A stretch of 64,000 nucleotides of DNA from Spirochaetae bacterium HGW-Spirochaetae-1 (GTDB lineage Bacteria; Spirochaetota; UBA4802; UBA5550): positions 310,001-374,000 of the forward strand of contig PGXY01000005.1 of assembly GCA_002839375.1 (NCBI GenBank). The letters are read 5' to 3'. This document shows, one piece after another, positions 27,510 through 34,023 of this stretch. Each line of letters opens with the position of its first letter. Within the stretch, counting starts at the first letter, position 1. The translations under genes and the position numbers were made by a program. Under the pieces are notes generated by a model. That model did not search any database. It saw only the letters and a list, made by a program, of their open reading frames with translations, and had not been told where the DNA came from.

Positions 27510-27697
27510 GAGGGTCGTCGCCTACCCGGTGCCATTATGTTTTTATCACTGCCAAAAAGATTGGCCAGTTCCCTTCTCTGATGAGATGCTATGATTTCTT
27601 TCAGACCGGTTTCGATTGCCTCGGTTTTTGTTCTCGCGCCGCAAATTTTCATGGCCTCGTCGAGAAGTTCATCATTGATATTTATGGTTGTTTTCAT
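27506..27697 (-). CDS. vapB: VapB-type antitoxin
   Basis: A 63-residue antitoxin starting at the ATG at 27697 (MKTTININDELLDEAMKICG), a ribbon-helix-helix-like N-terminus of the type that binds DNA as a dimer. The next segment (TKTEAIETGLKEIIASHQRR) resembles VapB antitoxins paired with PIN toxins. A longer frame extending into repeat B was rejected because this start matches the family start and sits against a palindromic operator at 27696-27716. The basic C-terminal tail would contact the toxin. Confidence 0.87.
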   Translation of the reverse strand: MKTTININDELLDEAMKICGARTKTEAIETGLKEIIASHQRRELANLFGSDKNIMAPGRRRPS

Positions 27698-27716
27698 ATG
27701 TATAATATATACATAT
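27696..27716. promoter_or_regulatory. Palindromic operator of the vapBC operon
   Basis: ATATGTATA-ATA-TATACATAT, two exact 9-base arms around a 3-base centre, abuts the vapB start codon. Its position over the leader and probable -10 region is that expected for autorepression by the VapBC complex. Confidence 0.65.
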
Positions 27717-27746
27717 TGATACATACGGTCAAGAATATTTTTGATT

Positions 27747-27834
27747 GCCCTGGCACCAGGGCGCGGTGGGGTTGTGGCCTTGATCAAAGGCCGGTGAGGG
27801 GTCCCGGCGTGGCCGGGACTGGCCCCCGGTTCAA
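27747..27834 (-). repeat. Structured multi-hairpin repeat, copy B (short form)
   Basis: Hairpin GCCCTGG-CA-CCAGGGC (27747-27762), then GGCCTTG-ATC-AAAGGCC (27776-27792) and GTCCCGG-CGTGG-CCGGGAC (27801-27819). The last two are the first two hairpins of copies A and C with single-base changes. The third and fourth hairpins and the tail are missing; after GGCCCCCGG the sequence diverges. It separates the two toxin-antitoxin pairs. The motif order reads left to right as in copies A and C; the strand is nominal because the stems are symmetric. Confidence 0.75.
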
Positions 27835-27890
27835 TAGTTCCTGAAAACTCTTTCCTATATATTGCAAACATATCGGCCGGATTGGAATGA

Positions 27891-28310
27891 TCAACTGCGG
27901 GACGGTTTTTTAACCTTTACGAATCCATTTTCACCATATTTGATTTTTTGTTCATCGAAGGTCAGCAGGGTCGCATCGAGGACTCGCGCGGTTGCCACTA
28001 TCATTCTATCGGCAGGATCACCATGAAAATCCCCCGGTAATACCGTACTCTCATAAGCAACTTCCGGCGACAGGGGATGAATACTGATGCCTGGAGCGGC
28101 GGTTACATTCCTGATCCAATCCAGTGTATTCTCTGATAAGGAAATACGTTCTTTTGAAACAAGCATGGCAATTTCCCACATGCAGATAGCGGGAATTATG
28201 ATCGAATGATCCTTGAGTGCCTTATTAATATACGACAGAAAACCTGATTTTCTGATTCTTTCATCACCATTGACCAGCCATATTAAAACATGCGTATCCA
28301 GCACAATCAT
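27891..28310 (-). CDS. PIN-domain toxin of the LDTHVLIW type
   Basis: A 139-residue PIN protein opening with MIVLDTHVLIWLVNGDE, the signature of the PIN branch often paired with Phd/YefM-type antitoxins. Other conserved acidic positions are Glu in CMWEIAMLV, Asp in GDPADRMIVATARVL and LTFDEQ. It presumably cuts RNA. It overlaps the stop of the antitoxin gene by four bases. This pair lies between repeat copies B and C, mirroring the vapBC pair between A and B. Confidence 0.9.
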   Translation of the reverse strand: MIVLDTHVLIWLVNGDERIRKSGFLSYINKALKDHSIIIPAICMWEIAMLVSKERISLSENTLDWIRNVTAAPGISIHPLSPEVAYESTVLPGDFHGDPADRMIVATARVLDATLLTFDEQKIKYGENGFVKVKKPSRS

Positions 28311-28534
28311 TTTTCGGCATCCCAGGTTTCAGGTATTGGTTTTGTTATATCATCATGAATCGTTACGGTATCTTTCATGTAGCCGAAAATTGTGTGCCCG
28401 GGCTTCGATGAGTATGGAATCAGTTTAGCAACGGGTTTCCCGTGTTTTGTAATAACAACTTCTTCGTGATACATGTTTACACGATCCATTATTCTTAAAC
28501 ATTTTGCTTTAAATTCAGCAGCTGATATCTGCAT
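28307..28534 (-). CDS. Phd/YefM-type antitoxin
   Basis: A 75-residue protein with the Phd fold pattern: MQISAAEFKAKCLRIMDRV followed by EEVVITKHGKPVAKLIPY, the N-terminal DNA-binding part. A flexible toxin-binding tail follows, ending IPETWDAEK. A palindromic site upstream at 28575-28594 (TAAACGTTTA flanked by ACGT on each side) is a good operator candidate for autorepression. Confidence 0.88.
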   Translation of the reverse strand: MQISAAEFKAKCLRIMDRVNMYHEEVVITKHGKPVAKLIPYSSKPGHTIFGYMKDTVTIHDDITKPIPETWDAEK

Positions 28535-28574
28535 AACGATTTCACCAAGTGGTCATATTTATATAGTCATAATA

Positions 28575-28594
28575 ACGTATAAACGTTTAAACGT
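28575..28594. promoter_or_regulatory. Candidate operator of the phd/PIN operon
   Basis: The perfect palindrome TAAACGTTTA (28580-28589) is flanked by ACGT on both sides. It lies about 40 bases upstream of the antitoxin start in an AT-rich stretch. Confidence 0.45.
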
Positions 28595-28681
28595 CAACAT
28601 ATTCTATATATTTTAACCGTTTAATCCGGTGTGGCGGTGTTGACAAGGAGTCCCCTGCCGTGTAATGCACCTTCGGTGGGA

Positions 28682-28831
28682 TTCTGGCCTTTATCAAAGG
28701 CCGGGTGAGGGTGTCCCGGTGTGGCCGGGACTGGAACACGAGGAAGGGGCAGCGCCGCCCCCTCCTCGACCTCCCCGGCGGTCGCTGGCCGCGACGGGCT
28801 TGGACTTTTTGTAGCAGAATATTTTCTCAGT
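28682..28831 (+). repeat. Structured multi-hairpin repeat, copy C
   Basis: The same order as copy A: GGCCTTT-ATC-AAAGGCC (28686-28702), GTCCCGG-TGTGG-CCGGGAC (28713-28731), a third stem with arms CGAGGAAGGGGC and GCCCCCTCCTCG (28739-28768, one mismatch), and GTCGC-TGGCC-GCGAC (28781-28795). The near-identical tail runs from GGGCTTGGAC to TTTTCTCAGT. The third stem shares little primary sequence with copy A but keeps the length and 6-base loop, so structure appears to be conserved. Sequence from 28832 to 28992 holds nothing I can assign. Confidence 0.85.
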
Positions 28832-28992
28832 TTTCCTTATCAGTAATAGTCAACCCATTCATGTCGGCCAGGAACAATTTCCACAGTTACTCCAGCCCCG
28901 TTGATTTCGAAAACCCTTTTTCAGGTTATCTTCTTGACAAATACCGGCATGCTGACTACGTTAAAGCTGAATAAAAACTAATGGAAAAATAA

Positions 28993-29880
28993 ATGCTCTA
29001 CCGCAGAAAAATACTGCTGTCCCTTCTTGAATTATTCGGAAATAATATTTCCAAACTGGAAGCCCATAAATATCTTTTTCTATTCTCAAACCTGAATAAA
29101 AATATTCTCTATGAATTTATTCCTCACAAATATGGATGCTATTCCTATACACTTGCCAGTGATATAAGAGCTCTTGAAAAACAGGCTCTCGTTGCACTGC
29201 ATGATGATAAAATATATAAAACTTGTTCTCAGGAATTCCTCGAGTGTATCGATATCGAAGACGCTAAAAATCTTGGGGACGTTTTCCGGCAAGCCTCGGC
29301 GTTTGGGAATTTTGAAAACATGATGCGGCATGTCTACACAACCGCTCCTTTTTATGCCATAAACAGCATTGTTAAAGAAAAATATTTGAATAAAAATGAA
29401 ATTGAATTCGTATATACAATGAGACCGGTCATTAGCACAACATCGCTGGCCACTATAGGATACGAAGGCATCAGCATTGAATCATATATCAATAAACTCA
29501 TAAAAAACGATATCCGCTGTCTCGTGGATGTTCGCAGGAATCCTCACAGCATGAAATTCGGTTTTTCCGGCAGCAGGCTTAAAAGTATATGTGAAGAAAC
29601 GGGAATAGCCTATGTATCCATAAGAGAGCTAGGCATAGACGCCGATAAAAGAAAAAAACTGGAAACGCAAGAAGATTATGAGAACCTGTTCCGGAATTAT
29701 ACACATGAAATTCTTGAGCACACGGATGCAGCACAGAAACGTGTACTGGAACTTCTGGAAAATTACGGGAGGATCGCCCTTACCTGTTTTGAAAAAGACA
29801 TTAATTCATGCCACAGAAAAGTTCTGTCGGAATATCTTCAAAAAAAATATAAGCCTGTGGGACATATAGACCACCTGTAA
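28993..29880 (+). CDS. DUF488 protein with an N-terminal helical domain
   Basis: A 295-residue two-part protein. Residues 1-130 are helical; EFIPHKYGCYSYTLASDIR followed by a lysine/leucine-rich helix resembles the small winged-helix or SocA-like regions seen ahead of some DUF488 domains, but this is pattern-level only. Residues 147-290 are a DUF488 domain: ATIGYEGISIESYI, LVDVRRNPHSMKFGFSG, ELGIDADKRKKL and the diagnostic ALTCFEKDINSCHRKVL with its Cys and Cys-His-Arg. DUF488 function is unknown. The next gene starts four bases after the stop, so the two form an operon. Base composition is more AT-rich than the chromosomal neighbours. Confidence 0.85.
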   Translation: MLYRRKILLSLLELFGNNISKLEAHKYLFLFSNLNKNILYEFIPHKYGCYSYTLASDIRALEKQALVALHDDKIYKTCSQEFLECIDIEDAKNLGDVFRQASAFGNFENMMRHVYTTAPFYAINSIVKEKYLNKNEIEFVYTMRPVISTTSLATIGYEGISIESYINKLIKNDIRCLVDVRRNPHSMKFGFSGSRLKSICEETGIAYVSIRELGIDADKRKKLETQEDYENLFRNYTHEILEHTDAAQKRVLELLENYGRIALTCFEKDINSCHRKVLSEYLQKKYKPVGHIDHL

Positions 29881-29884
29881 CGAT

Positions 29885-30691
29885 ATGCCGCGAGAAAAAG
29901 TATTAATAACCGTAAAAACATACCCCGTATATTCCAGAAGCTATGATGAACTGGTCTGTACCGCCGGTTTCAGGGAAGATGGAAGCTTCATCAGAATATA
30001 TCCCATGCCCTTCCGAAAGCTTGAATATGACAGCAGGTTCAAAAAGTTTCAGTGGATAGAACTTGACCTGGTGAGGAACACCTCTGATTTCCGGCCTGAA
30101 AGTTATCGGCCCGGGGATATTGATAAAATTAAAACTCTGGAGTTTATCGATACCGACAAAGGAACGTGGGAAAGGCGGAAGGAACTATGCCTATCCAGAG
30201 TATATGAAGATATGACTTTGTTGATCAGTGAGGCTAAAGACAGGAACACTTGCACCTCACTGGCCGTGTTTAAACCGACAGAAATAACCGGTTTTGATAT
30301 AGAGGAAGCGGGTCGGGAATGGAAAAGGGAGGAAGAGATATTGATCAGCCGTGATCAGCTGGAACTTTTTCCCGGGAAAAGAGATTTGGAAATTGTAAAA
30401 AAACTGCCTTATAACTTTTACTACAGGTTTACCGACAAAAACGGCAAAGAAAGCCGCATGATGGTGTCCGACTGGGAAGCGGGCAGTCTTTACTGGAATT
30501 GCCTGGAAAAACATAAGGACGAACAAAAAGCCTGCCTTGATGTTCAGAATAAATATATTCAGAATTTTGGGGACCGGGATATATATTTTTTTCTGGGAAC
30601 AACAAAAGAATTTCATTTTACTTCAAAAAATCCCTTCATTATTATCGGGGTTTTTTATCCTAAGGCTGATGAACAGGGTAGGTTGTTTTAA
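29885..30691 (+). CDS. Partner protein of the DUF488 gene, function unknown
   Basis: A 268-residue soluble protein opening with EKVLITVKTYPVYSRSYDEL then VCTAGFREDGSFIRIYPMPF. From memory, proteins with this opening are widespread and often follow DUF488 genes, but I know of no assigned function. The middle contains WERRKELCLSRVYEDM, the later part LELFPGKRDLEIVKKLPYNF and a C-terminal NPFIIIGVFYP. The YPMPF/RK pattern and compact beta segments suggest a nucleic-acid or nucleotide-handling fold, which is inference only. No membrane or export signal is present. Confidence 0.75.
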   Translation: MPREKVLITVKTYPVYSRSYDELVCTAGFREDGSFIRIYPMPFRKLEYDSRFKKFQWIELDLVRNTSDFRPESYRPGDIDKIKTLEFIDTDKGTWERRKELCLSRVYEDMTLLISEAKDRNTCTSLAVFKPTEITGFDIEEAGREWKREEEILISRDQLELFPGKRDLEIVKKLPYNFYYRFTDKNGKESRMMVSDWEAGSLYWNCLEKHKDEQKACLDVQNKYIQNFGDRDIYFFLGTTKEFHFTSKNPFIIIGVFYPKADEQGRLF

Positions 30692-30747
30692 AAATATTCC
30701 TCCATTGCAAATGTGGATTGCTACATGAAGCTAGACAAATTGAATTT

Positions 30748-31098
30748 TTAAATCTTATTAATTTTTTTAAATTCAGATAAAAGTTCTGGTCCCAAATATT
30801 TTAATATTTTTCTTTCGTCTTCATTCTGATTGGATAAATTTTCCAAAAATGAAACTGAGATTAATTCTTGAATTTCTTCTCCTCCATTTTTAAAAGTTTG
30901 CTCAATATACTCAAATATCTGTTGCACATTTTCCTGAGATGAATTCTTATAATTTGCAACACACCATTTAGCTATTTCACCTAAAAAAACATGAGGGAGA
31001 ATTTCATCATAATCTTCAATATGTTCTTTTAAAATTGGTTTTAAGTATAAAAACTTATCAACAAAGTTATTTACGAATTCTTGACTTGGATATAACAT
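30748..31098 (-). CDS. Putative immunity protein to the Rhs toxin tip
   Basis: A 116-residue acidic, helical protein directly after the Rhs toxin-tip gene; its ATG overlaps the toxin stop by one base (TAATG). LPHVFLGEIAKWCVANY and LISVSFLENLSNQNEDER with LGPELL resemble the DUF7674-type small proteins that I associate with polymorphic-toxin loci. An acidic, cytoplasmic protein immediately downstream of a toxin tip is the usual immunity arrangement. Very AT-rich, like the toxin domain. Confidence 0.65.
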   Translation of the reverse strand: MLYPSQEFVNNFVDKFLYLKPILKEHIEDYDEILPHVFLGEIAKWCVANYKNSSQENVQQIFEYIEQTFKNGGEEIQELISVSFLENLSNQNEDERKILKYLGPELLSEFKKINKI

Positions 31099-32150
31099 TA
31101 TTTGACTCCTAAAGCATTTTTTAAATCGTCTAATAGACTTTGCGCAGCTAGACGATCTTGATAAGATGCATTTGGAATTTTATTAAGCCATTTTTCTAAT
31201 GCTCTGGAATACTCTTGACCTTTTGTTATATGAAATCGCCCAGATGTAGACTGTCCTGTTAATAATTCATTGCGGATAGCATCCGCCGTTGTTCCTGTCC
31301 CTATACGATTTGGATTTGCAACACCTTTATATAAATCATTAACTATATTCTGCAACTTTGGATCACTTATAGTAGGTTTAGAAAGATTTCCACCCCCCTT
31401 CACCCCTTGTTCAGCAACTCCTCCCCCTCGCCACAACTGGCTGGCATACCCGTAAATGGCAACACCGACCATCTGTGCTACATAAAGACCCGCGTATACC
31501 GCGACGAAAGTTCCGGCAAGGCTATAGGTCGTTTCGCATAAACCGGTAAGTGCGCAGCCTGCGAAAAGTCCGTATTCCCCGGCGCCCCAGGCCTCTCCTG
31601 CTCCCCGGTAATAGTCCTGACCCAGATCACCGTTAAAGCTGCTCATGTTCAGCAAAGCCATACCGGAAGCATCAAAGGATGTTCCCGCTGCGGCCTCGTA
31701 GGTGGTGGAATACGTTGCGCCGGCCGACTCGTCTAAGCCCGGATTTGAAAAACTGCCCGAGGTTTCAACGCCGGAAGAGCCGGAGAAGTTGTTGGCGCCA
31801 TAGTTGTCAAAGGAGGGGGAGGTGTAGGCCCACGTGTCATAGGTTCCTCCATAAGAAGCTCCTCCATCGCTGTAATAGGTGCCTCCTCCTGAATTTCCTC
31901 CCCCACTGTTGTCCAGACCGAAAAATAAACTTACCCACGATTCCGAGGAACTCCCGGTGCGGTCCATATTGCTTACCGGGTTTCCGTGCACATACATGTA
32001 CCGGTTCCATCCCTGGGTTGTAGCGGCCCCGTCTATTATGGTGTCGGGAGTAAGGAATCGTCCCAGAGACGGATCATAGTAGCGTGAGTTATAGTAAATA
32101 AAGCAACACCTTTTTACTCTGCCTGGAACATTAAAAATGTTGACATGCAT
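31098..32150 (-). CDS. Orphan Rhs C-terminal fragment with toxin domain
   Basis: A 350-codon frame that begins abruptly at the Rhs core motif (YYNSRYYDPSLGRFLTPDTI then NRYMYVHGNPVSNMDRTG, about residues 19-65). It lacks the hundreds of upstream YD-repeat residues, so it is a displaced tip rather than a full Rhs protein. A Gly/Ser/Tyr-rich linker and hydrophobic pre-toxin region (about 66-250) follow. The C-terminal domain (about 255-350) contains GTGTTADAIRNELLTG, GRFHITKGQEYSRALEKWL and AAQSLLDDLKNAL, a pattern I have seen at the ends of Rhs and contact-dependent toxins but cannot name. Base composition changes sharply near 31390, where the AT-rich toxin domain begins. The probable immunity gene follows. 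Without export modules the fragment may be inactive or a donor for toxin swapping. Confidence 0.75.
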   Translation of the reverse strand: MHVNIFNVPGRVKRCCFIYYNSRYYDPSLGRFLTPDTIIDGAATTQGWNRYMYVHGNPVSNMDRTGSSSESWVSLFFGLDNSGGGNSGGGTYYSDGGASYGGTYDTWAYTSPSFDNYGANNFSGSSGVETSGSFSNPGLDESAGATYSTTYEAAAGTSFDASGMALLNMSSFNGDLGQDYYRGAGEAWGAGEYGLFAGCALTGLCETTYSLAGTFVAVYAGLYVAQMVGVAIYGYASQLWRGGGVAEQGVKGGGNLSKPTISDPKLQNIVNDLYKGVANPNRIGTGTTADAIRNELLTGQSTSGRFHITKGQEYSRALEKWLNKIPNASYQDRLAAQSLLDDLKNALGVK

Positions 32151-32200
32151 ATTTAGCTGATATACATCTATTATGGACGGAATATCTGGAATAATTCATT

Positions 32201-32578
32201 ATGGATTTAAAAAAACAGGTTGGTTACTGGCATAGAGGGTCGTTATCAGATATTGATACAGCCGGTATTCTTATTGAAAAGAATAAATATCCGGAAGGGA
32301 TGTTTTTCTGTCATCTGGCTATTGAAAAAATACTGAAAGCAGTATATGTAAAAACACAATCTGAATTTGCGCCAAAAAGTCATAACCTTTTTATGCTCAG
32401 CGAAAAAGCGGGAATTGATCTGAAAGATGATATAGAATATTTTTTTGGTATACTGATGATGTATCAGACACAGGGACGTTATCCCGAACCTTCACCTGTC
32501 GTGCATTCTAAAACGCAGATATTTCAATTTCTAGACAAAACAAAAGAGGTGCGGGCATGGTTAGAGAAGATGCTGTAA
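32201..32578 (+). CDS. HEPN-domain toxin of a HEPN/MNT pair
   Basis: A 125-residue helical protein of the HEPN family paired with minimal nucleotidyltransferases: KKQVGYWHRGSLSDIDTAGI, FFCHLAIEKILKAVYVK, PKSHNLFMLSEKAGI and a late GRYPEP. The RYP motif is typical of this HEPN branch, where it contributes to ribonuclease activity and is the target of modification by the partner. It overlaps the MNT gene by 22 bases, as usual for these two-gene toxin-antitoxin systems. Confidence 0.85.
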   Translation: MDLKKQVGYWHRGSLSDIDTAGILIEKNKYPEGMFFCHLAIEKILKAVYVKTQSEFAPKSHNLFMLSEKAGIDLKDDIEYFFGILMMYQTQGRYPEPSPVVHSKTQIFQFLDKTKEVRAWLEKML

Positions 32579-32880
32579 GAATCGCCCGGCAATATATTGC
32601 ATTGTTGTCCGATCATGGTTTAAATATTACCAGGGCCATCCTGTTCGGCAGTTTCGCCAGAGGGGATTTTAATGATGGCAGCGACATCGACCTGTTATTG
32701 GTTTCACCTGCATTTGACACGGACAAAGACAGCTATTATGGATTGCTGTGGAAGCTGACAAAAATCAGCGACTACAAAATCGAACCGGTGCCTGTTGGAG
32801 AAGAATTATTCAACAGGGACTCAGGATTTCCCATCGTTGAAATAGCAAAACATGAAGGTTATGAATTGAAGATAGCCTGA
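32557..32880 (+). CDS. Minimal nucleotidyltransferase antitoxin (MNT)
   Basis: A 107-residue protein with the nucleotidyltransferase signature GS-x10-DxD in LFGSFARGDFNDGSDIDLLLV. In studied HepT/MntA pairs the MNT adds AMP to the HEPN toxin and silences it. The N-terminal helix (EDAVRIARQYIALLSDHG) precedes the fold. A GC-rich hairpin follows the stop immediately. Confidence 0.88.
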   Translation: MVREDAVRIARQYIALLSDHGLNITRAILFGSFARGDFNDGSDIDLLLVSPAFDTDKDSYYGLLWKLTKISDYKIEPVPVGEELFNRDSGFPIVEIAKHEGYELKIA

Positions 32881-32895
32881 GCCCCCTCCGGGGGC
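32881..32895. terminator. GC-rich stem-loop after the HEPN/MNT operon
   Basis: GCCCCC-TCC-GGGGGC, a perfect 6-bp stem with a 3-base loop, begins at the base after the MNT stop codon. Another GC-rich inverted segment (CCGGCCGGGAACCGG) lies near 32940. No strong T-tract follows, so termination strength is uncertain. The region separates converging genes. Confidence 0.45.
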
Positions 32896-32970
32896 GGCGA
32901 CTGAAGGTTAATGCACATCACGCATTTATTCGCCGGGGGCCGGCCGGGAACCGGTTAATATTCGACTCCC

Positions 32971-34020
32971 CTACTCCTTCCCCTCAAACAATCCCGGAAC
33001 GCTCTCCTGCAGCTCTTTCAGCATCCCGTACATCACTGCGGCATCCACGGCGTATATGTCGCCGTCGTATTCCAGGAGGGCCAGGCCCTTTGCCGAACCC
33101 TTCAGGCCGTAGTTAAAAGGTACTCGTATCTCCTTCCCGTCGGGGTTTGCCACGGACAGGCCCGTTTTGGTTTCCAGGACCGCGGCGCCCGTGACGATTT
33201 CTATGTCGATCAGGTTCTTCAGACTCATAATCGTTTCCGGTTTTCCGTCGGCAATACGACGGCGCGCCAGGCTCCAGGAACCCGAGGTGCCTGACACATA
33301 GTAAACGAACCGGTCATCCATGTACACCTTCGACGAGGCCGCTGACACATTCTTCACGATAGGGGCGTTTTTCTCAAGATCAATGACGCTGAGATTATAG
33401 GAACCGGCCGCTCCCAGGATCAGGCACAGTCGGGAACCGACGAAGAGCATCCTTCCGGCGAAATATTTTTCATAGGGCGGACTGAAGGAGTCGCCGGTCA
33501 GAGGATCATTCGTTCCCGCGACCGGATCGTGGGTAAACATTTTTTTATTCCGGAGAAAATACACCAGCCCGCCATGCACGCCTGCGGCCGTGATCTCTTC
33601 CTTCCCTTCGCCGCCGGTAATCGAGGCGGTTTCACTGCCGCCCCTGTCATAGATACGGCAGTTCAGGCCGTCGCATAAAACAAGATTATCCTCATCCATG
33701 GACCTGATACGGTCCATGTCGGCGCTTTCCAGGGTTATGGAGACCTCGCGCGGATAGAGTATTTTCAGTTTATTATCCTTCCGCAAGAAGAGAAGACCGT
33801 TCTCGCAGTATGTGCCCTTTCCGTTCAGGCGCTCCCGCGATACGGCCCGTATCAGGTTTTTTTCCATATCCGCCAGGGCGCTCTTTTCACCGGAGCGGTA
33901 GCGCTCCACGGCTTTGCTGTATTTTTCACCGGCATTGTTGCCGCAGGTAATTAAAAGGAGCACGGCAAACATGACCGCGGCGACCACGGGTCGGCGGTTC
34001 CGAATCATTCTTTTTTTCAT
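32971..34020 (-). CDS. Lipoprotein of unknown function, beta-propeller-like
   Basis: A 349-residue protein with a lipoprotein signal (RPVVAAVMFAVLLLITCGN; Cys in LLITCG) after a basic leader. The mature part shows repeated strand-turn units such as GLLFLRKDNKLKILYP, DNLVLCDGLNCRIYDR, GGLVYFLRNKKMFTH and DDRFVYYVSGTSGSWSL, consistent with a beta-propeller of degenerate blades. No family name can be given. It begins three bases after the TPR gene stop, so the two are likely co-transcribed. Confidence 0.75.
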   Translation of the reverse strand: MKKRMIRNRRPVVAAVMFAVLLLITCGNNAGEKYSKAVERYRSGEKSALADMEKNLIRAVSRERLNGKGTYCENGLLFLRKDNKLKILYPREVSITLESADMDRIRSMDEDNLVLCDGLNCRIYDRGGSETASITGGEGKEEITAAGVHGGLVYFLRNKKMFTHDPVAGTNDPLTGDSFSPPYEKYFAGRMLFVGSRLCLILGAAGSYNLSVIDLEKNAPIVKNVSAASSKVYMDDRFVYYVSGTSGSWSLARRRIADGKPETIMSLKNLIDIEIVTGAAVLETKTGLSVANPDGKEIRVPFNYGLKGSAKGLALLEYDGDIYAVDAAVMYGMLKELQESVPGLFEGKE

Positions 34021-34023
34021 TGA

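Noticed and set aside
26612-28831. Repeats A, B and C as attC sites of the integron
   Set aside because: They lack paired RYYYAAC and GTTRRRY boxes in the right order (in copy A the GTTAGGG and CCCTAAC arms are reversed), and they share nothing with the attC-like site at 62726-62830.
28705-28974. An 89-codon frame starting inside repeat copy C
   Set aside because: Most of it translates the repeat hairpins. The last part has no ribosome site or family resemblance.
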